A DNA stretch of 64,000 bases from Anthoceros angustus (lineage: Eukaryota; Streptophyta; Anthocerotopsida; Anthocerotales; Anthocerotaceae): positions 1 to 64,000 of the forward strand of contig VJWM01000258.1 of the NCBI GenBank assembly GCA_010909165.1, written 5' to 3'. The notes below the pieces were generated by a model, which did not search any database, was not told where the DNA came from, and saw only the letters and a list, made by a program, of their open reading frames with translations. The number at the start of each line of letters is the position of its first letter. The first letter of the stretch is position 1. Positions 39,726-51,571 of the stretch are shown here, one piece after another. Made by a program: the position numbers and the translations under genes.

Positions 39726-42700
39726 ACCCAAATCATGTCATTACTAAACGACAAGATTGATGGAGGGTTACTGGATGAAAATAAAGAAAACATGGACTTC
39801 ACTTCATTGGTATGCTGGGGATTTATATTTTTATAAAAAGAGGGAAATAATGAGCTACATAATATAATAGGCACCTTACCAGTGTCATGTTCTTTATCAC
39901 CTCGTTCTATTATGTTAATTTTAGTACATGTGACAAAATCACTGTCTTAATGGGTAAATTTGGTCAATCATCATGATGATTTTGATGTTCACATTCTAGG
40001 ATGATAAGGAACAACAATGTTGCCTGAAAAGCCATGTATCTCTTTTCCTCAAAGAATTAGTTCAGAAAACGTTTTTATATTAAGAGTAGGAAACAAGCAT
40101 TCACCATGGCTATGGGATGGATAGCTGTTCCTCCATATGTTAAGAACAAAAGATCCCCAAACCAAATTTTTGAGGAAAAAATTTTGAAAAGATTTCAAGA
40201 TGAGCACAGAAGACAGGTATAAAATTTTTGCTCAAGTTTTTTTTTAATATTTGTGTGTATTAGAATTTGTTGCCAGCTAATCTAGAACTTGTGGATTAAT
40301 GAGCATATATCTCTCTTCATTCCATTATTCAAAGATATTATATATAATAAATTATAGGAGCTTCGAAATGAGAAAGAAGATAGAAGGAAACAATTGGAAG
40401 ACTTACGTTTACGGCAAGAGCATAGGCGAATTATATATGAGGTAAGATGATAAATATAGATTGAAAGTCGTAGAGATAATCAATGATATTAATTTTTATT
40501 TTCTGCAGGCCTTTCAACAAAGATATCTTCAAAGTAGGCTGGAAGAACAATATGCAATTGCAATTCATAACTGCCTTAGAGTAATTTTCACAAAACTTTC
40601 AGCATTAGGATAATAAAAAACATTTAATGATCAATTCTTAACACCTAGAATGGGGTTTATGTTTGAGGTAGCCTTAAATATATATTCTTGAATACTTACA
40701 TTTAAATCTTGACATGAATTTGGTTTAGGGTAATTGGCACGAGATGCAACAATTGGATTATTCCATGGAGGTTTCCATTACACACAAGGTCCATTATTCA
40801 AAAAAATCACCAAACTGTTTAGAATAGAGAGAAATGAATAATGTACCATGAAGACTTACATATCCTCATCAACTTCAATTTCATTAAAACAGAATACTAT
40901 GCAACAAATGAGACAACAAAAAGAACTCATACAACAAGCAATTAAGGACTTTGATGAGTTTGAAAACAAAGGTTATGAGCTAGGAGTTGATACTCCTCCG
41001 ACGGAAGAAAAAGGGATATTAAGTCACCGGTAAAAGGAGAAAGCTTCAACACCTGAGAAAAAAGGAAAAGAAGCGGGGAAAAAGGCAGATACCAAACAGA
41101 AGAAAGGGCAAGAGGATGAAAGCCTACCATTAGACCCCGTTCGTCTTGCACAAGTGAGCTTACCTATAAATTTATTGTTAGCAATGTGCACAATGATAAA
41201 AACCATGGACTAATAATAAGATAGATTGCTGACTTACTAGGAATAAAAAGAATCGGTGTATATTATTTGTAGTTCATCTGATTATAGCTATTTATTGAAA
41301 GGCGGCTTCTGGATAAAGGATGGAAAGGCTTACATGGATGACATCAAAAGGAGGAAAGCCGAAGAAGAGGCAAAGATTTCAAGATATCATGAAAAGAATG
41401 TAAAATATCTTCATAATTAAGTTATAATTCAAAAACCATGTACCTACTACTTATGGATCTCAAGTTTAGACTAATGGTACGTAGCTAACATACAATAGAT
41501 CATTACGAGAAAGAGTACTACAACAACAACAATAGAGGAAGAAAAAGCCCAAAAAGAAGCTCAGAAAGAGGATTTTCAGCGGAACTTTAGTGATGAAGCA
41601 CTTCGAAGACAAGAAGCGGAACGGATGGAGAAGGAGGAAGAGCTTTCTTGGATTGCACATAGGATCTTATTAGCTCAGTTAATAGCAGAACAACGTGATA
41701 AAGAATGGGATTTAGTGTTAGCTAGAGATCATGAAATGTTGATGATGTTACGGGAGGATTATTGGCAGGAAACTCAAAAAGAATGTAAACTAAGAGAGGT
41801 ATTTATTTTAAATTTAAAATAATCTATTTTTATCATAAAATTATTCGAAGTTGTGGTTACTTTGTTCTTGTGATTTGATATTGACTATGAGCCTATAATG
41901 CATTTAGATTGTGATGTAGTTTACGGTGAATTGTTCTTTTGGTTATTGGATTACATGCTAAATATATATTCTTGAATACTTACATTTAAATCTTGACATG
42001 AATTTGGTTTAGGTAATTGTACGAGATGCAACAATTGGATTATTCCATGGAGGTTTCCATTACACACAAGGTCCATTATTCAAAAAATCACCAAACTGTT
42101 TAGAATAGAGAAATGAATAATGTACCATGAAGACTTACATATCCTCATCAACTTCAATTTCATTAAAAGCAATACTATGCAACAAATGAGACAACAAAAG
42201 AACTCATACAACAAGCAATTAAGGACTTTGATGAGTTTGAAAACAAAGGTTATGAGCTAGGAGTTGATACTCCTCCGACGGAAGAAAAAGGGATATTAAG
42301 TCACCGTAAAAAGGAGAAAGCTTCAACACGAGAAAAAGGAAAAGAAGGAAAAGGCGGATACCAAATGTAAGAAAGGGCAAGAGGATGAAAGCCTACCATT
42401 AGACCCCGTTTGCACAAGTGAGCTTACCTATAAATTTTATTGTTAGCAATGTGCACAATGATAAAACCATGGACTAATAATAAGATAGATTGCTGACTTA
42501 CTAGGAATAAAAAGAATCGGTGTATATTATTTGTAGTTCATCTGATTATAGCTATTTATTGAAAGGCGGCTTCTGGATAAAGGATGGAAAGGCTTACATG
42601 GATGACATCAAAAGGAGGAAAGCCGAAGAAGAGGCAGAAAGATTTCAAGCAGATATCATGAAAAGAAAGGTAAAATATCTTCATAATTAAGTTATAATTC

Positions 42701-45700
42701 AAAAAACCATGTACCTACTACTTATGGATCTCAAGTTTAGACTAATGGTACGTAGCTAACGTACAATAGATCATTACAGAAAAGAGTACTGCAACAACAA
42801 TCAACAATAGAGGAAGAAAAAGCCCAAAAAGAAGCTCAGGAAGAGGATTTTCAGCGGAACTTTAGTGATGAAGCACTTCAAGACAAGCGGAACGGATGGA
42901 GAAGGAGGAAGAGCTTTCTGGATTGCACATAGGATCTTATTAGCTCGGTTAATAGCGAACAACGTGATAAAGAATGGGATTTAGTGTTAGCTAGAGATCA
43001 TGAAATGTTGATGATGTTACGGAGGATTATTGGCAGGAAACTCAAAAAGAATGTAAACTAAGAGAGGTATTTATTTTAAATTTAAAATAATCTATTTTTA
43101 TCATAAAATTATTCGAAGTTGTGGTTACTTTGTTCTTGTGATTTGATATTGACTATGAGCCTATAATGCATTTAGATTGTGATGTAGTTTACGGTGAATT
43201 GTTCTTTTGGTTATTGGATTACATGCTAAATATATCGTATATGTGCATTATTGCTTTCAGGAAGAAAAAAAATTGAAAATGGAACAAGAACTTGCGGATG
43301 GAAGGAGATATTGTTTTGAGCTTGTGTTGCAAGTACCAACTCCAACTTTTAAGAAAATATAGCCTTGACTTGTTCTATCCATAGCACAAGACCTCTTCGT
43401 AAATGTAATACAAAACCACATATGAATTTAATGTTTTGTTTTTTTTTTTGCAGATCTTAAGTTTATCTGAAAATGCTATGACCTATAAGGAAAGCACTCA
43501 ATGTGATGTGCCAAATACAGAATGGAATGATTGGAAAATTTTATTCTTGAAAGGTGCAGTCCTACCCAGTCCTTCACAATCTTTGACTCTTGCATCTACG
43601 GAGGAAGTCACGCCTGAAGTGGAGGTGATTGCTGATGAGGTATCGTAACTTGACTTGTGGAAAGATGTGTAGAGAATTGCAATACAACGTACATGTTTAA
43701 CATTATAAAAGATTTCTCATTCTAGATGATTGATTTGCAGTTTGTTTTGGAATACATTAATGAAAAGGAAGAATGGGAGGGATTAAATATCGGGAAAAAT
43801 ATACATCTAGGACGAATTCTAGGTTGTATACATGATACTGCTCATGTTCCCAATGTACCAGCACCATCTGAGCTGCCTAATCTTTCAGAACTTAGAGTAA
43901 AACTTGCTATCTTAGGGAATTCCTATGCAGGTAGTTATACTATAAATCCTTATGATAACAATATTTGTTTGCAAGTACTTGATAATCAAAACCTTCATTT
44001 AGTTTGTCTTACTAGAAAAAATCTTGTGTTGTTTGGGTTGTTTAGGGAAAACAACCTTGACCCAAAAGTTAGCAAACGAGTTTGGTCTCATAACCATTGA
44101 AATCGACAAAGTCATTGCCCTGGCAATCGACATGGGAATGAACGGTAATCATAATATTATCTTTACAAGAAATATAATAATAAAACTAATTAATTATGAT
44201 ATTATTATATCTAATTTTGAACTTATAATATATCACACGATTTAGTGGACCTAGTTTGACAGAAAAAACGGCGATAGAAGCGGAAATTGATGACAGTACA
44301 GCAGAAGACCTAGAAAGGAATAAGGTACGAGATCCGATGCCATCGGAACGAAACAAGATCGAAGATGCAACACCTACAATCCCTCCCGCAATATCTCGAT
44401 TGGAATTTATGTTATCTCCGATGGCGCGACTAGGTCTAGCTGCCCAAAATGCATTGGATAGTGGAAAGCAGGTATAAAGCAAATATTTAATATGTATTTT
44501 TGGACATATTACCTATACATCTTGATAGAGGTGGAAGTACACAGGTACCCGATGACATTGTGGTTAAATTGCTGGTTCTCACATTCACATCCCTCGACGA
44601 ATACGGTAATAGGATGCCGCCTGCTCGATTCATTCAACTGTTCGTTGTGTAGGGGGACTGTTATTAGCAAAATTTTGACTGGTGGGAAATCTGTTGTCAC
44701 AGTCAGTGGTTCAGCAATGCTTTCCCAAAAGCAGGCCGCCAAAGGTTCAGGTGAATCTCCTAAACAGAAAGGCAAAGGAGGAGCAGCCAAACCTCCACCG
44801 AAGCCAGCGAAGGGCGGAAAGGGAGGGACTCCTCCTGGCTCTAAGCCAACAACGGCTCAATCATCTAAAAAGGGACAAAAGAAAGGTCCAGGCGACTCAG
44901 AAGCAGAGAAGGGATTCATTCTGGACGGTTTTCCAGCAACTTGTGCTCAAGCAGACCTTTTGGAGAAGCACCTTACGGGGATGGATCTCTCATTCGTTTC
45001 TCAGCACGCCGCAAACGCATCCATCATTGCTCCCCCACCTCCTGTTGTAAGTCACCCCTGGTGATATGTTCTCTCCTACTTCTTGCTTGGGTGCTTTCAA
45101 GGATAGGAGCCAACTAAGATGGCTTGCTTTCGCTTCCTTTGCAGCCTGTGGAGAAGGTGGTATCTGGGTTGGATGGATTGCTTTGTCTACCGTACATCAG
45201 TCCAGAAGATGCCATCAAACGTGCACTGGGAAAATGCGTGGACCCAAAGACAGGCCGTCAGTATCACCTCTTGTTTGATCCCCCGCCTAAAGATGATAAA
45301 ACGTGAGGCCCTCCTATCCAGTCTCATGGTGCCTATATACCTCATTTCCAGCATACGGTGCATGTTTGGCTAGACTTTGGGTATGGATGTGCCAATGAAC
45401 TGGTCCTTTCCATGCACAGAGGTATTACTTCTCGGCTGCAAAATGTGGAACAAGCACCAGTGGTGCAAACGCGGATAACAGAGGGGGAGAAGGTTTGGAA
45501 GCCCCTGTCCACTTTCATTCAGAGGTTTGCTAATTCATTCTTGCTCAAGTACGAGCCATACACCGTAGTTGTAAGAGACTCTGCAGAGAAACAAAGTGGG
45601 AAGGATCCAAAGGGCACAGCCCAAGGGAAGGGTGGAGTAACAGCAAAAGCATCCAAACCTGATGCCAAGACAGGAAATCAGAAACCAGACTCACCCAAGG

Positions 45701-48700
45701 CCGGAGCCAAGCCTGGAGCTGGAGATAAATCTGATGGAAAACCGGGAAAAGCTGCGGCTGCTGCAAAGGCTGCTGAGCCTGCTCCTGCTCCTGCTCCTCC
45801 TCCTTCAGCAGCAGTTCCCAACCCTCTGGAAAATCCTGATCCCAGTGCCGGACAGCAAAAGCAGGCTCTCCAGGCACTGGAAGCTGGGAACTGTGAATAC
45901 AAGGGAGAATGTGCGGGCTTACCTGTTCCCAAGGAAGCTGTCACCGTTGTTGTGGAGGCTAAAGATGCGAGCACTTTGGTGCAGTCGTTGCTGGATGCCC
46001 GAATTCAATCCAAACTGGCTGCTGCTGCTGCGGAGGCGGCTAAAGCTGCAGACGAGGCAGCGGCTCGGGCCTTGATCGAGACGGAGAAGGCGACAGAGAC
46101 CACCACGAACCTCGCCCAACAGCTTCTGTTTGTGAAAGTCGCTGAGGTGAAAGCAGCTGCCTTGATCGAGAAATCAGGTCCGGATGCTACCGCACAGAAA
46201 ATCGTGAAAGCAGAAGCGAGCCAGGTGGTGGGAAAGAAGCTGACCGAGGCAAGCAAGGCCCTGCAGGAGACCGAAGCCGCAGCCCAGCTGGCGCAGAAGG
46301 CTGCTGAGCAGGCCTTCAAGGCGGCAGAGGAGGCTCATGAGGGTGCTGCGCTAGCTGGAGCAGCCCTGAAGGCCAAGGCAGACGCAGACGCAGCCGCCGA
46401 GGCAGCATCACAAGCAGCCACCAAGGCTGGCCAGTCCGGACAGAAGGCAAAGCTGGCATTGGAAGCTGCTGTAGCCGCAATTGACAAGGTGAAGCAGGAT
46501 ATTGAGAGAATGGAGAACCCAGACGCGGACGCAGGAAGCGAGACCCAGCCACCAGCAACCTCGGCCACGTCCAAGAAGGAATCTGGCAAAAAGGCAGACG
46601 CCGCTGCTCCTGAGAAGAAGGAGGGCAAGGCTGCCACCCCCCCTAAGGATGCTAAGAAGGACAAGGCTGCTGCAAAAGGAAAGGTCAAAGACACAGACAA
46701 GAAATCGAAGGTGTCATGCTATCCGTGCTACATGCCATGGAAGTGCATCCTTTGATAACGTCGTAGGGAGTTCTCATAACATGGATTTTGTGTAGTGCAG
46801 GGTCAGCCTGGCCCAGCTGCGCCTGAGCCTCCACCTGAAGTTGAAGCTGTTCCTCCGGAGCCTCCGTTCATGGAGAAACAGGTGGCAGGTACGTTGTGAG
46901 TCGTGGACTGGTCAAATTCAAGCTCAAGCGGGATTTGGGCACTCCACAGCTCTTGAGAGTTGTGGGATTTGTGCAGAGCTGTTCCACGCCCAGTGGGTGT
47001 CGATCGAGGTGCGGTATCTGCAGACCCTCAAGGACGTGTTCAGCAAATTGCGCAGAGGACGTCCGATCACTCGCTACAAGATGAAGGAGGTGAAGGTGGC
47101 TTTTGTCGAGTACCTTAAGCGACCTGACGACAAGCAAACAGTTCTGGAGGAATATCAGGCAGGTCCAAGCTCGAGTCCGCTGGCTTCGTGAATTAGAATT
47201 GGACGGTAGGAGGAGGAGAATTTGGGGCTGGGCTGACCGGAGCATGAACAGAACTCTCTCCTTTCCGCAGGGGCGGTACAATAGAATTGATTTCAAGCAA
47301 AGGGGCGACAAGAAGATTGTTCCCAAGCTGCAGATAGAATCGGACAAGCTCAAGGCCAAATTGCAGTCCATCTGTGATACGCACCTTCAAGTCAGACTCC
47401 TAGCTGCTCATATGTCTCACCGTCAGCTTTTTTGGGGAGTGGCATCGCGCAATGTTAATTACAACTTGTTGTTCCCGAATTGTGTCAGGAAGCTCAACAA
47501 TGGCGGAGTACCAGCTTTGCGGACTGGTTGGACAAGCGTACTGCTGCAATCGTATCACTCTTCACATTCTTTTTACAGGCCGAGGCAAGTGTAGGCAAGT
47601 GCACTGAATTCTGCACATGCATCAACCCGCACCATGGAATCGGAGTGTATTGCTGCACACGCTGACAGAAATGCATCTTGTTGTGCTCAATGCAGTTCGA
47701 TAAGTACTTGGAAACTTGCAGCCATCTTCAGGAGTTTCAAGCTAGGCAGCTGGGAAGTACGACCTTGGAGGCCTTTCGAACTGATCTCACCACGGTGCCT
47801 GACAAAGTGCCTGAGAAGAAAGGTGCGGCAGCATCTCCCCCAAAGAAGCCTCAGCCTGGAAAGGGTAAACCAGAGGAGAAAGTAGCGACGCCTAGACCAC
47901 TACCATCCACTACGCAGCCCCTGCCTGGATGGCTGGAAGCACTTTGGTACACTGTTCCAGATCTTTTCCCGGTAAGGAAGCTGTCTAATGTTTGTCTGTT
48001 CAATGCTTCTGTCACGCCCAAGTTGTACTCATGCTTGTGGCTTGTCTTCAGGTCGTGAACAGAGCCGTATCAAACGGGGAGAACATCATGAAGGCTGCTA
48101 CGCAATTCTATTCCGCCGCTTCTAATGCCAAGGGTCCCAAAGACAAATCTGCCCCTGCTCCTGATAAGAAGGGTAAGAAGGATGAGCTGAAAGCTCTGGA
48201 ACAGAAAATCAAGGGAGGCAATGCGAGGGAGCCCCCCAAGGTGAATGACCAGCCAGATGAAATATCAGATACTGTGCTACGAGAACATGAGATCTTCAGA
48301 GGTCGTGTTGAGCTCATTGGTACGTTTATATCTGCTCCTTCTGTTCCCTAATGTTAAACGCTCCCAAGGCTTTTCCAGACATCAAAGATGCTAACATCCC
48401 CCTCGTGTGGCCTCTTGCGCAGTTCGAAAAGCATGTGTTTACATTGGAGAATTGCAGCCAATGATCGAGAGCACTGCCAAACTAATGGAAACATGGATGA
48501 TGGACAGATACAACGTGAGTGGGCTCTGTGATGGTGTGCCTGGATGCTGGTAACCAAGAAGCTTTAGAACACCCAAAGCTCAACGAGTTTCTCTCATTGG
48601 ATGTGCAGGCGGAATGCCAAGCTGTAGCAGAGGTGGTGGAACTGGCAGAGCGAGCTGTTGCGGAAGGCATTCCACTCTGGTACCGACTTAAGCTTGATGG

Positions 48701-51045
48701 AGAGACGTTTACGGTGGATGAGAATCATCTCATACTGGTATGCCTTCACACCTAAAAATGAAGCCTTCTCCTCCTTGCTAGTCTTGGACAGTGAGAATGA
48801 ACTTGGTTGACTACCATTTCAGGTTCCTCCTGCACCTCTTGGCTTGGATCCCGCCCCAGACTTGATTGTGTGGCATATGGAAATACTTGAACAAGCTGTG
48901 GAAGATTTCCGCACATTAGCTCCTCTGGGTGTGGCTGCGTTTTGTTTGCATGCATCATCCTTGGGATGTTGGTCAGATTCTGTGTACTCCAGTGGTACTT
49001 GGGTGCGCAGTTCAAGGATATACACAGCCCTGCTAATCAGAGCCGGGGTTCTTGTTGCAGGTGTTGTCCCTGTCTGCCAAGCCCGCTCTATTCTGTCGAA
49101 TTGCGTTGAGGTTGTACACAACTCAGTCAAGGATGACTTGAAGCAGACTGTCATCCCTCGCTTACCCGGCACAAAACGAAGACCTGCTGGACCCTTCCAA
49201 GTCTGGATAGACAACTTTGAGGCAACTATGAAGGTTGGTTTTGCTGTGTATTTCACGCACGCTAAAGGGGGTATGCAAGAATCACGCTGGTGTTGGTGGT
49301 AAACGTAGTGCGACTTGGCTTTCAGGAATCAATATACGATCCTGAGGCAGGCGAACACACGCGTGTAGACTGGCGAGCTCTTTTGATTACTCTGGCTGAC
49401 ACTCGTTACAATAAGTGCATCTCCGGAGCTACACTCGAAGACATAGCTCGAGCACGTAAAGGTTGGTCTCCCATTTTGAAGGGGATTTGGTCCTTTCTGT
49501 AGAGCCTGACAGGTGCAAACGTGTCAGCTGAAATCAGACCTCTTCCTCCCGGCCAGTGATCTGATTGTCTTGCATGCCCTGATATTGAAACTGTGACACA
49601 GTGATTGAAGGAGGGCGAAAGATCAAATTCTGCCTCAGCCCTCAAGGCTTCCAGAAGATGCGCTTGTGGCTGGACTTGGGTACAGAGAACCACAGCATAC
49701 GATTAGTTGGTTTCGCAGACGACAGGCCTCGTCGTTGGCACCTAACAAGAATCGGTTGCTTGCAGAGGAGAAAGGAGGAAGTGAAAGAATTGGCGCCCAC
49801 TTGAAAAAGGTGGTACACAGGATGCTTGATTGTGGGAAACCAGGTGTTCCTTGGCAGAGGCTGTTACTGTTCCTGTGCAGAGATGTCGACAGACGGATAG
49901 CTCTGTTGAAGGCTTTCTCAGTGCTCTCCAGCCTAGAGTATGCCTCTCCGCACCGATTTCTCTCGTGACTTTCTCTGCACCATCTGATGATTTGGTCAAC
50001 ATCCATGCCTTGAGCAACAACTCACAAACACTAACTTTGCCCTGCCCAATTGCAGAGTTGCATCTGAACCTCCAGATATAACAACAGAGATGCTTTTGGA
50101 AGCAGTTTACCCGTATGGATTGGAGGCAGCAGCGGCAGCGGGTTGCGCAACTTGGACTCAAGATGAGCTAACTGTAAGCAAAGCAGCTCATGGTTCAGAG
50201 TTTCATATCGTTTACTGTGGCATCGAGTATTTGTGTAGCAACAGTAGTGCTGACAAGCAGCGTGTGGGCAACCTTCACCTTGGCAGGAACTTCTTGCCGA
50301 TATCCGCCACGAAAAAGGCCTGGTTGTGCCGGTTCGTGCAGCAGAGGGTGACTGCGGAGGCAGCAGGGAGGCAGTTCGGGGTTCAGAAATCAGTGCCCAA
50401 ACAACACCAGCGGAGGTGAAGTACGTGCGAGACGAATCCGACTTACTCAAGCCCTTCGAGATCCACAGCAGGGCGTCAGACATGAGTGAATTCAGCGACC
50501 ACACCAACTTCGCAATCCGCGAGTTCCTGTCCCGCCTAGGAACCACCACAGAGAGTCTGGCCAGCACTGACAATCGGATATCCGAGTTCAGTGAGCAAAC
50601 CGCCATCACAGTCCAAGAGTTCTTGGATGCCTGCAGTCAAGCATATCCGAGAAGCAACAAGACGCAGGCAGAAGGTCCAACAACGCCACCTCACCCTCTG
50701 CTGTCATGCCAAGCAAGCTTGCATACATCTCTGAACTCATGCATGGAGACATGTGCTGTCTGTCATGCAGAGGTGTCCGAGTCTCCTGCAAGTTCAGTGA
50801 AGGATGATGAGGATGCTGAAGCTACAGCACCAAAGGAAGCTCCCATCCGGGTGTTCGACCTGTTCGAGACCGGAGCTGCCACTATTGTGAAGGAAGCACT
50901 TGTGTCCAACTATGGCAGAACCTGCGTCCCTGGTTACCTGTACCAGATGCAGTTGAAGGAAACTAACCAGAACGCGTCCCACTTGCTGGCCGGCGGCCCA
51001 AGTGAAGAGTCAAGGCCTCCGAGCTCGGAGTTCTCAGCGTTTTAG
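39716..51045 (+). CDS. SPEF2: SPEF2 / CPC1 homologue, flagellar central-pair protein (5' end unresolved)
   Basis: Orthologue of mammalian SPEF2 (KPL2) and Chlamydomonas CPC1, a C1b projection protein of the axonemal central pair, needed for flagellar beating and sperm assembly. About 30 exons. Coiled-coil exons at 40090-40216, 40358-40441 and 40510-40580, then repeated ones to 43066, then 43261-43332, 43454-43641 (NTEWNDWKILF) and 43739-43938. The adenylate-kinase-like domain has a P-loop built across an intron (GNSYAG/KTTLTQKLANEFGL, 43938/44039), FILDGFPATCAQADLLEKHL (exon 44703-45053) and 45145-45302. Then 45420-46710 (Ala/Lys-rich), 46977-47158 (VEYLKRPDDKQ), 47271-47390, 47489-47584, 47696-47971, 48052-48319, 48423-48514 (LMETWMMDRYN), 48609-48737, 48823-48928, 49061-49233, 49326-49461 (RVDWRALLI), 49602 onward, and a last exon about 50288-51045. 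No calponin-homology N-terminus was found. A likely 1-nt loss near 44250 breaks the frame. Confidence 0.88.
40672..43225 (+). repeat. Tandem duplication inside SPEF2, unit about 1.28 kb
   Basis: Unit 1 about 40672-41959, unit 2 about 41960-43225, joined at the shared word TAAATATAT. Each holds the same four exons (MQQLDYSMEVSITHK; MRQQKELIQQAIKDFDEFENK; WIKDGKAYMDDIKRRKAEEE; EEEKAQKEAQ...WIAHRILLAQL). Units differ by small changes, often at CAG: unit 1 GCAAAGATTT against unit 2 GCAGAAAGATTT, and unit 1 AGCAGAACAA against unit 2 AGCGAACAA. The acceptor before the fourth exon is TTACAG in unit 2 but TTACGAG in unit 1. Either a real exon duplication or a doubled assembly path. Confidence 0.85.
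45600..46700 (+). other. Lys/Pro-rich and alanine-rich rod within SPEF2
   Basis: Lies inside the exon 45420-46710. First a K/G/P-rich linker (45590-45840), then from about 46010 to 46500 a stretch near 165 residues dominated by Ala, Glu, Lys and Gln (AAAAAEAAKAADEAAARALI, AAEQAFKAAEEAHEGAAL, AAAEAASQAATKAGQ), predicted as continuous helix or coiled coil, then another K/A-rich linker. The frame is uninterrupted for 465 codons. Animal SPEF2 has a charged linker here, but as far as I recall not such an alanine-rich rod. Confidence 0.8.
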
Positions 51046-51571
51046 GCTTAGATGTCAGCTCATCAATTGGTCTGTGACACCATTATTTTCAGCAATGCAG
51101 CAATGACAGTCGTCAATTCCCCTGTCACCTGACAAGTGGAGAGAATTCGCGATCTTCAACTGTCTTCGCAAAGCGCCTCCATCTTATCTGAAGGCGACGC
51201 CTCTGCGACAAATTTAGAGACCCGCTTGCTTCGACCCCCGCCCTGGGTTTCACCGATTGGACCAAAACATCTTCCCTGGCAACAACAGGACACGTACGAT
51301 GTGGAGGGGAGGCTGCGGGTAGGTCTAATAAAGCAAGCGGGTGAAGTTGAGTCGCGAGATACGCGACGAACGCTTAAGGCCTGCACATGTCGGCAAGCTA
51401 AAGCGAGGCCGCAGCCTTTCTGCCAGCGAGCCTTCGCAGGAATGGCGGCAAGTGGATTCAACCTACTTCACCAAGACTGAGCGCGGAAGGCTGCAGGCTT
51501 CTCCGATTGTGTGCAATTCCGGGTTTTGTTCAGTGAGCCTTTGCTGCTTCCTCTGCTTCTGCCTGGGAGCC

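Noticed and set aside
40106-40108. ATG (MAMGWIAVPPYVKN) as the true SPEF2 start
   Set aside because: An AG acceptor directly precedes this exon and known orthologues have a calponin-homology domain further upstream; the 5' end is left open.
51121-51571. Extended N-terminus for the serpin (open frame from 51341)
   Set aside because: The extra residues are Arg/Ser/Cys-rich without serpin similarity; the first ATG before the conserved core is at 51572, so this is more likely 5' UTR.
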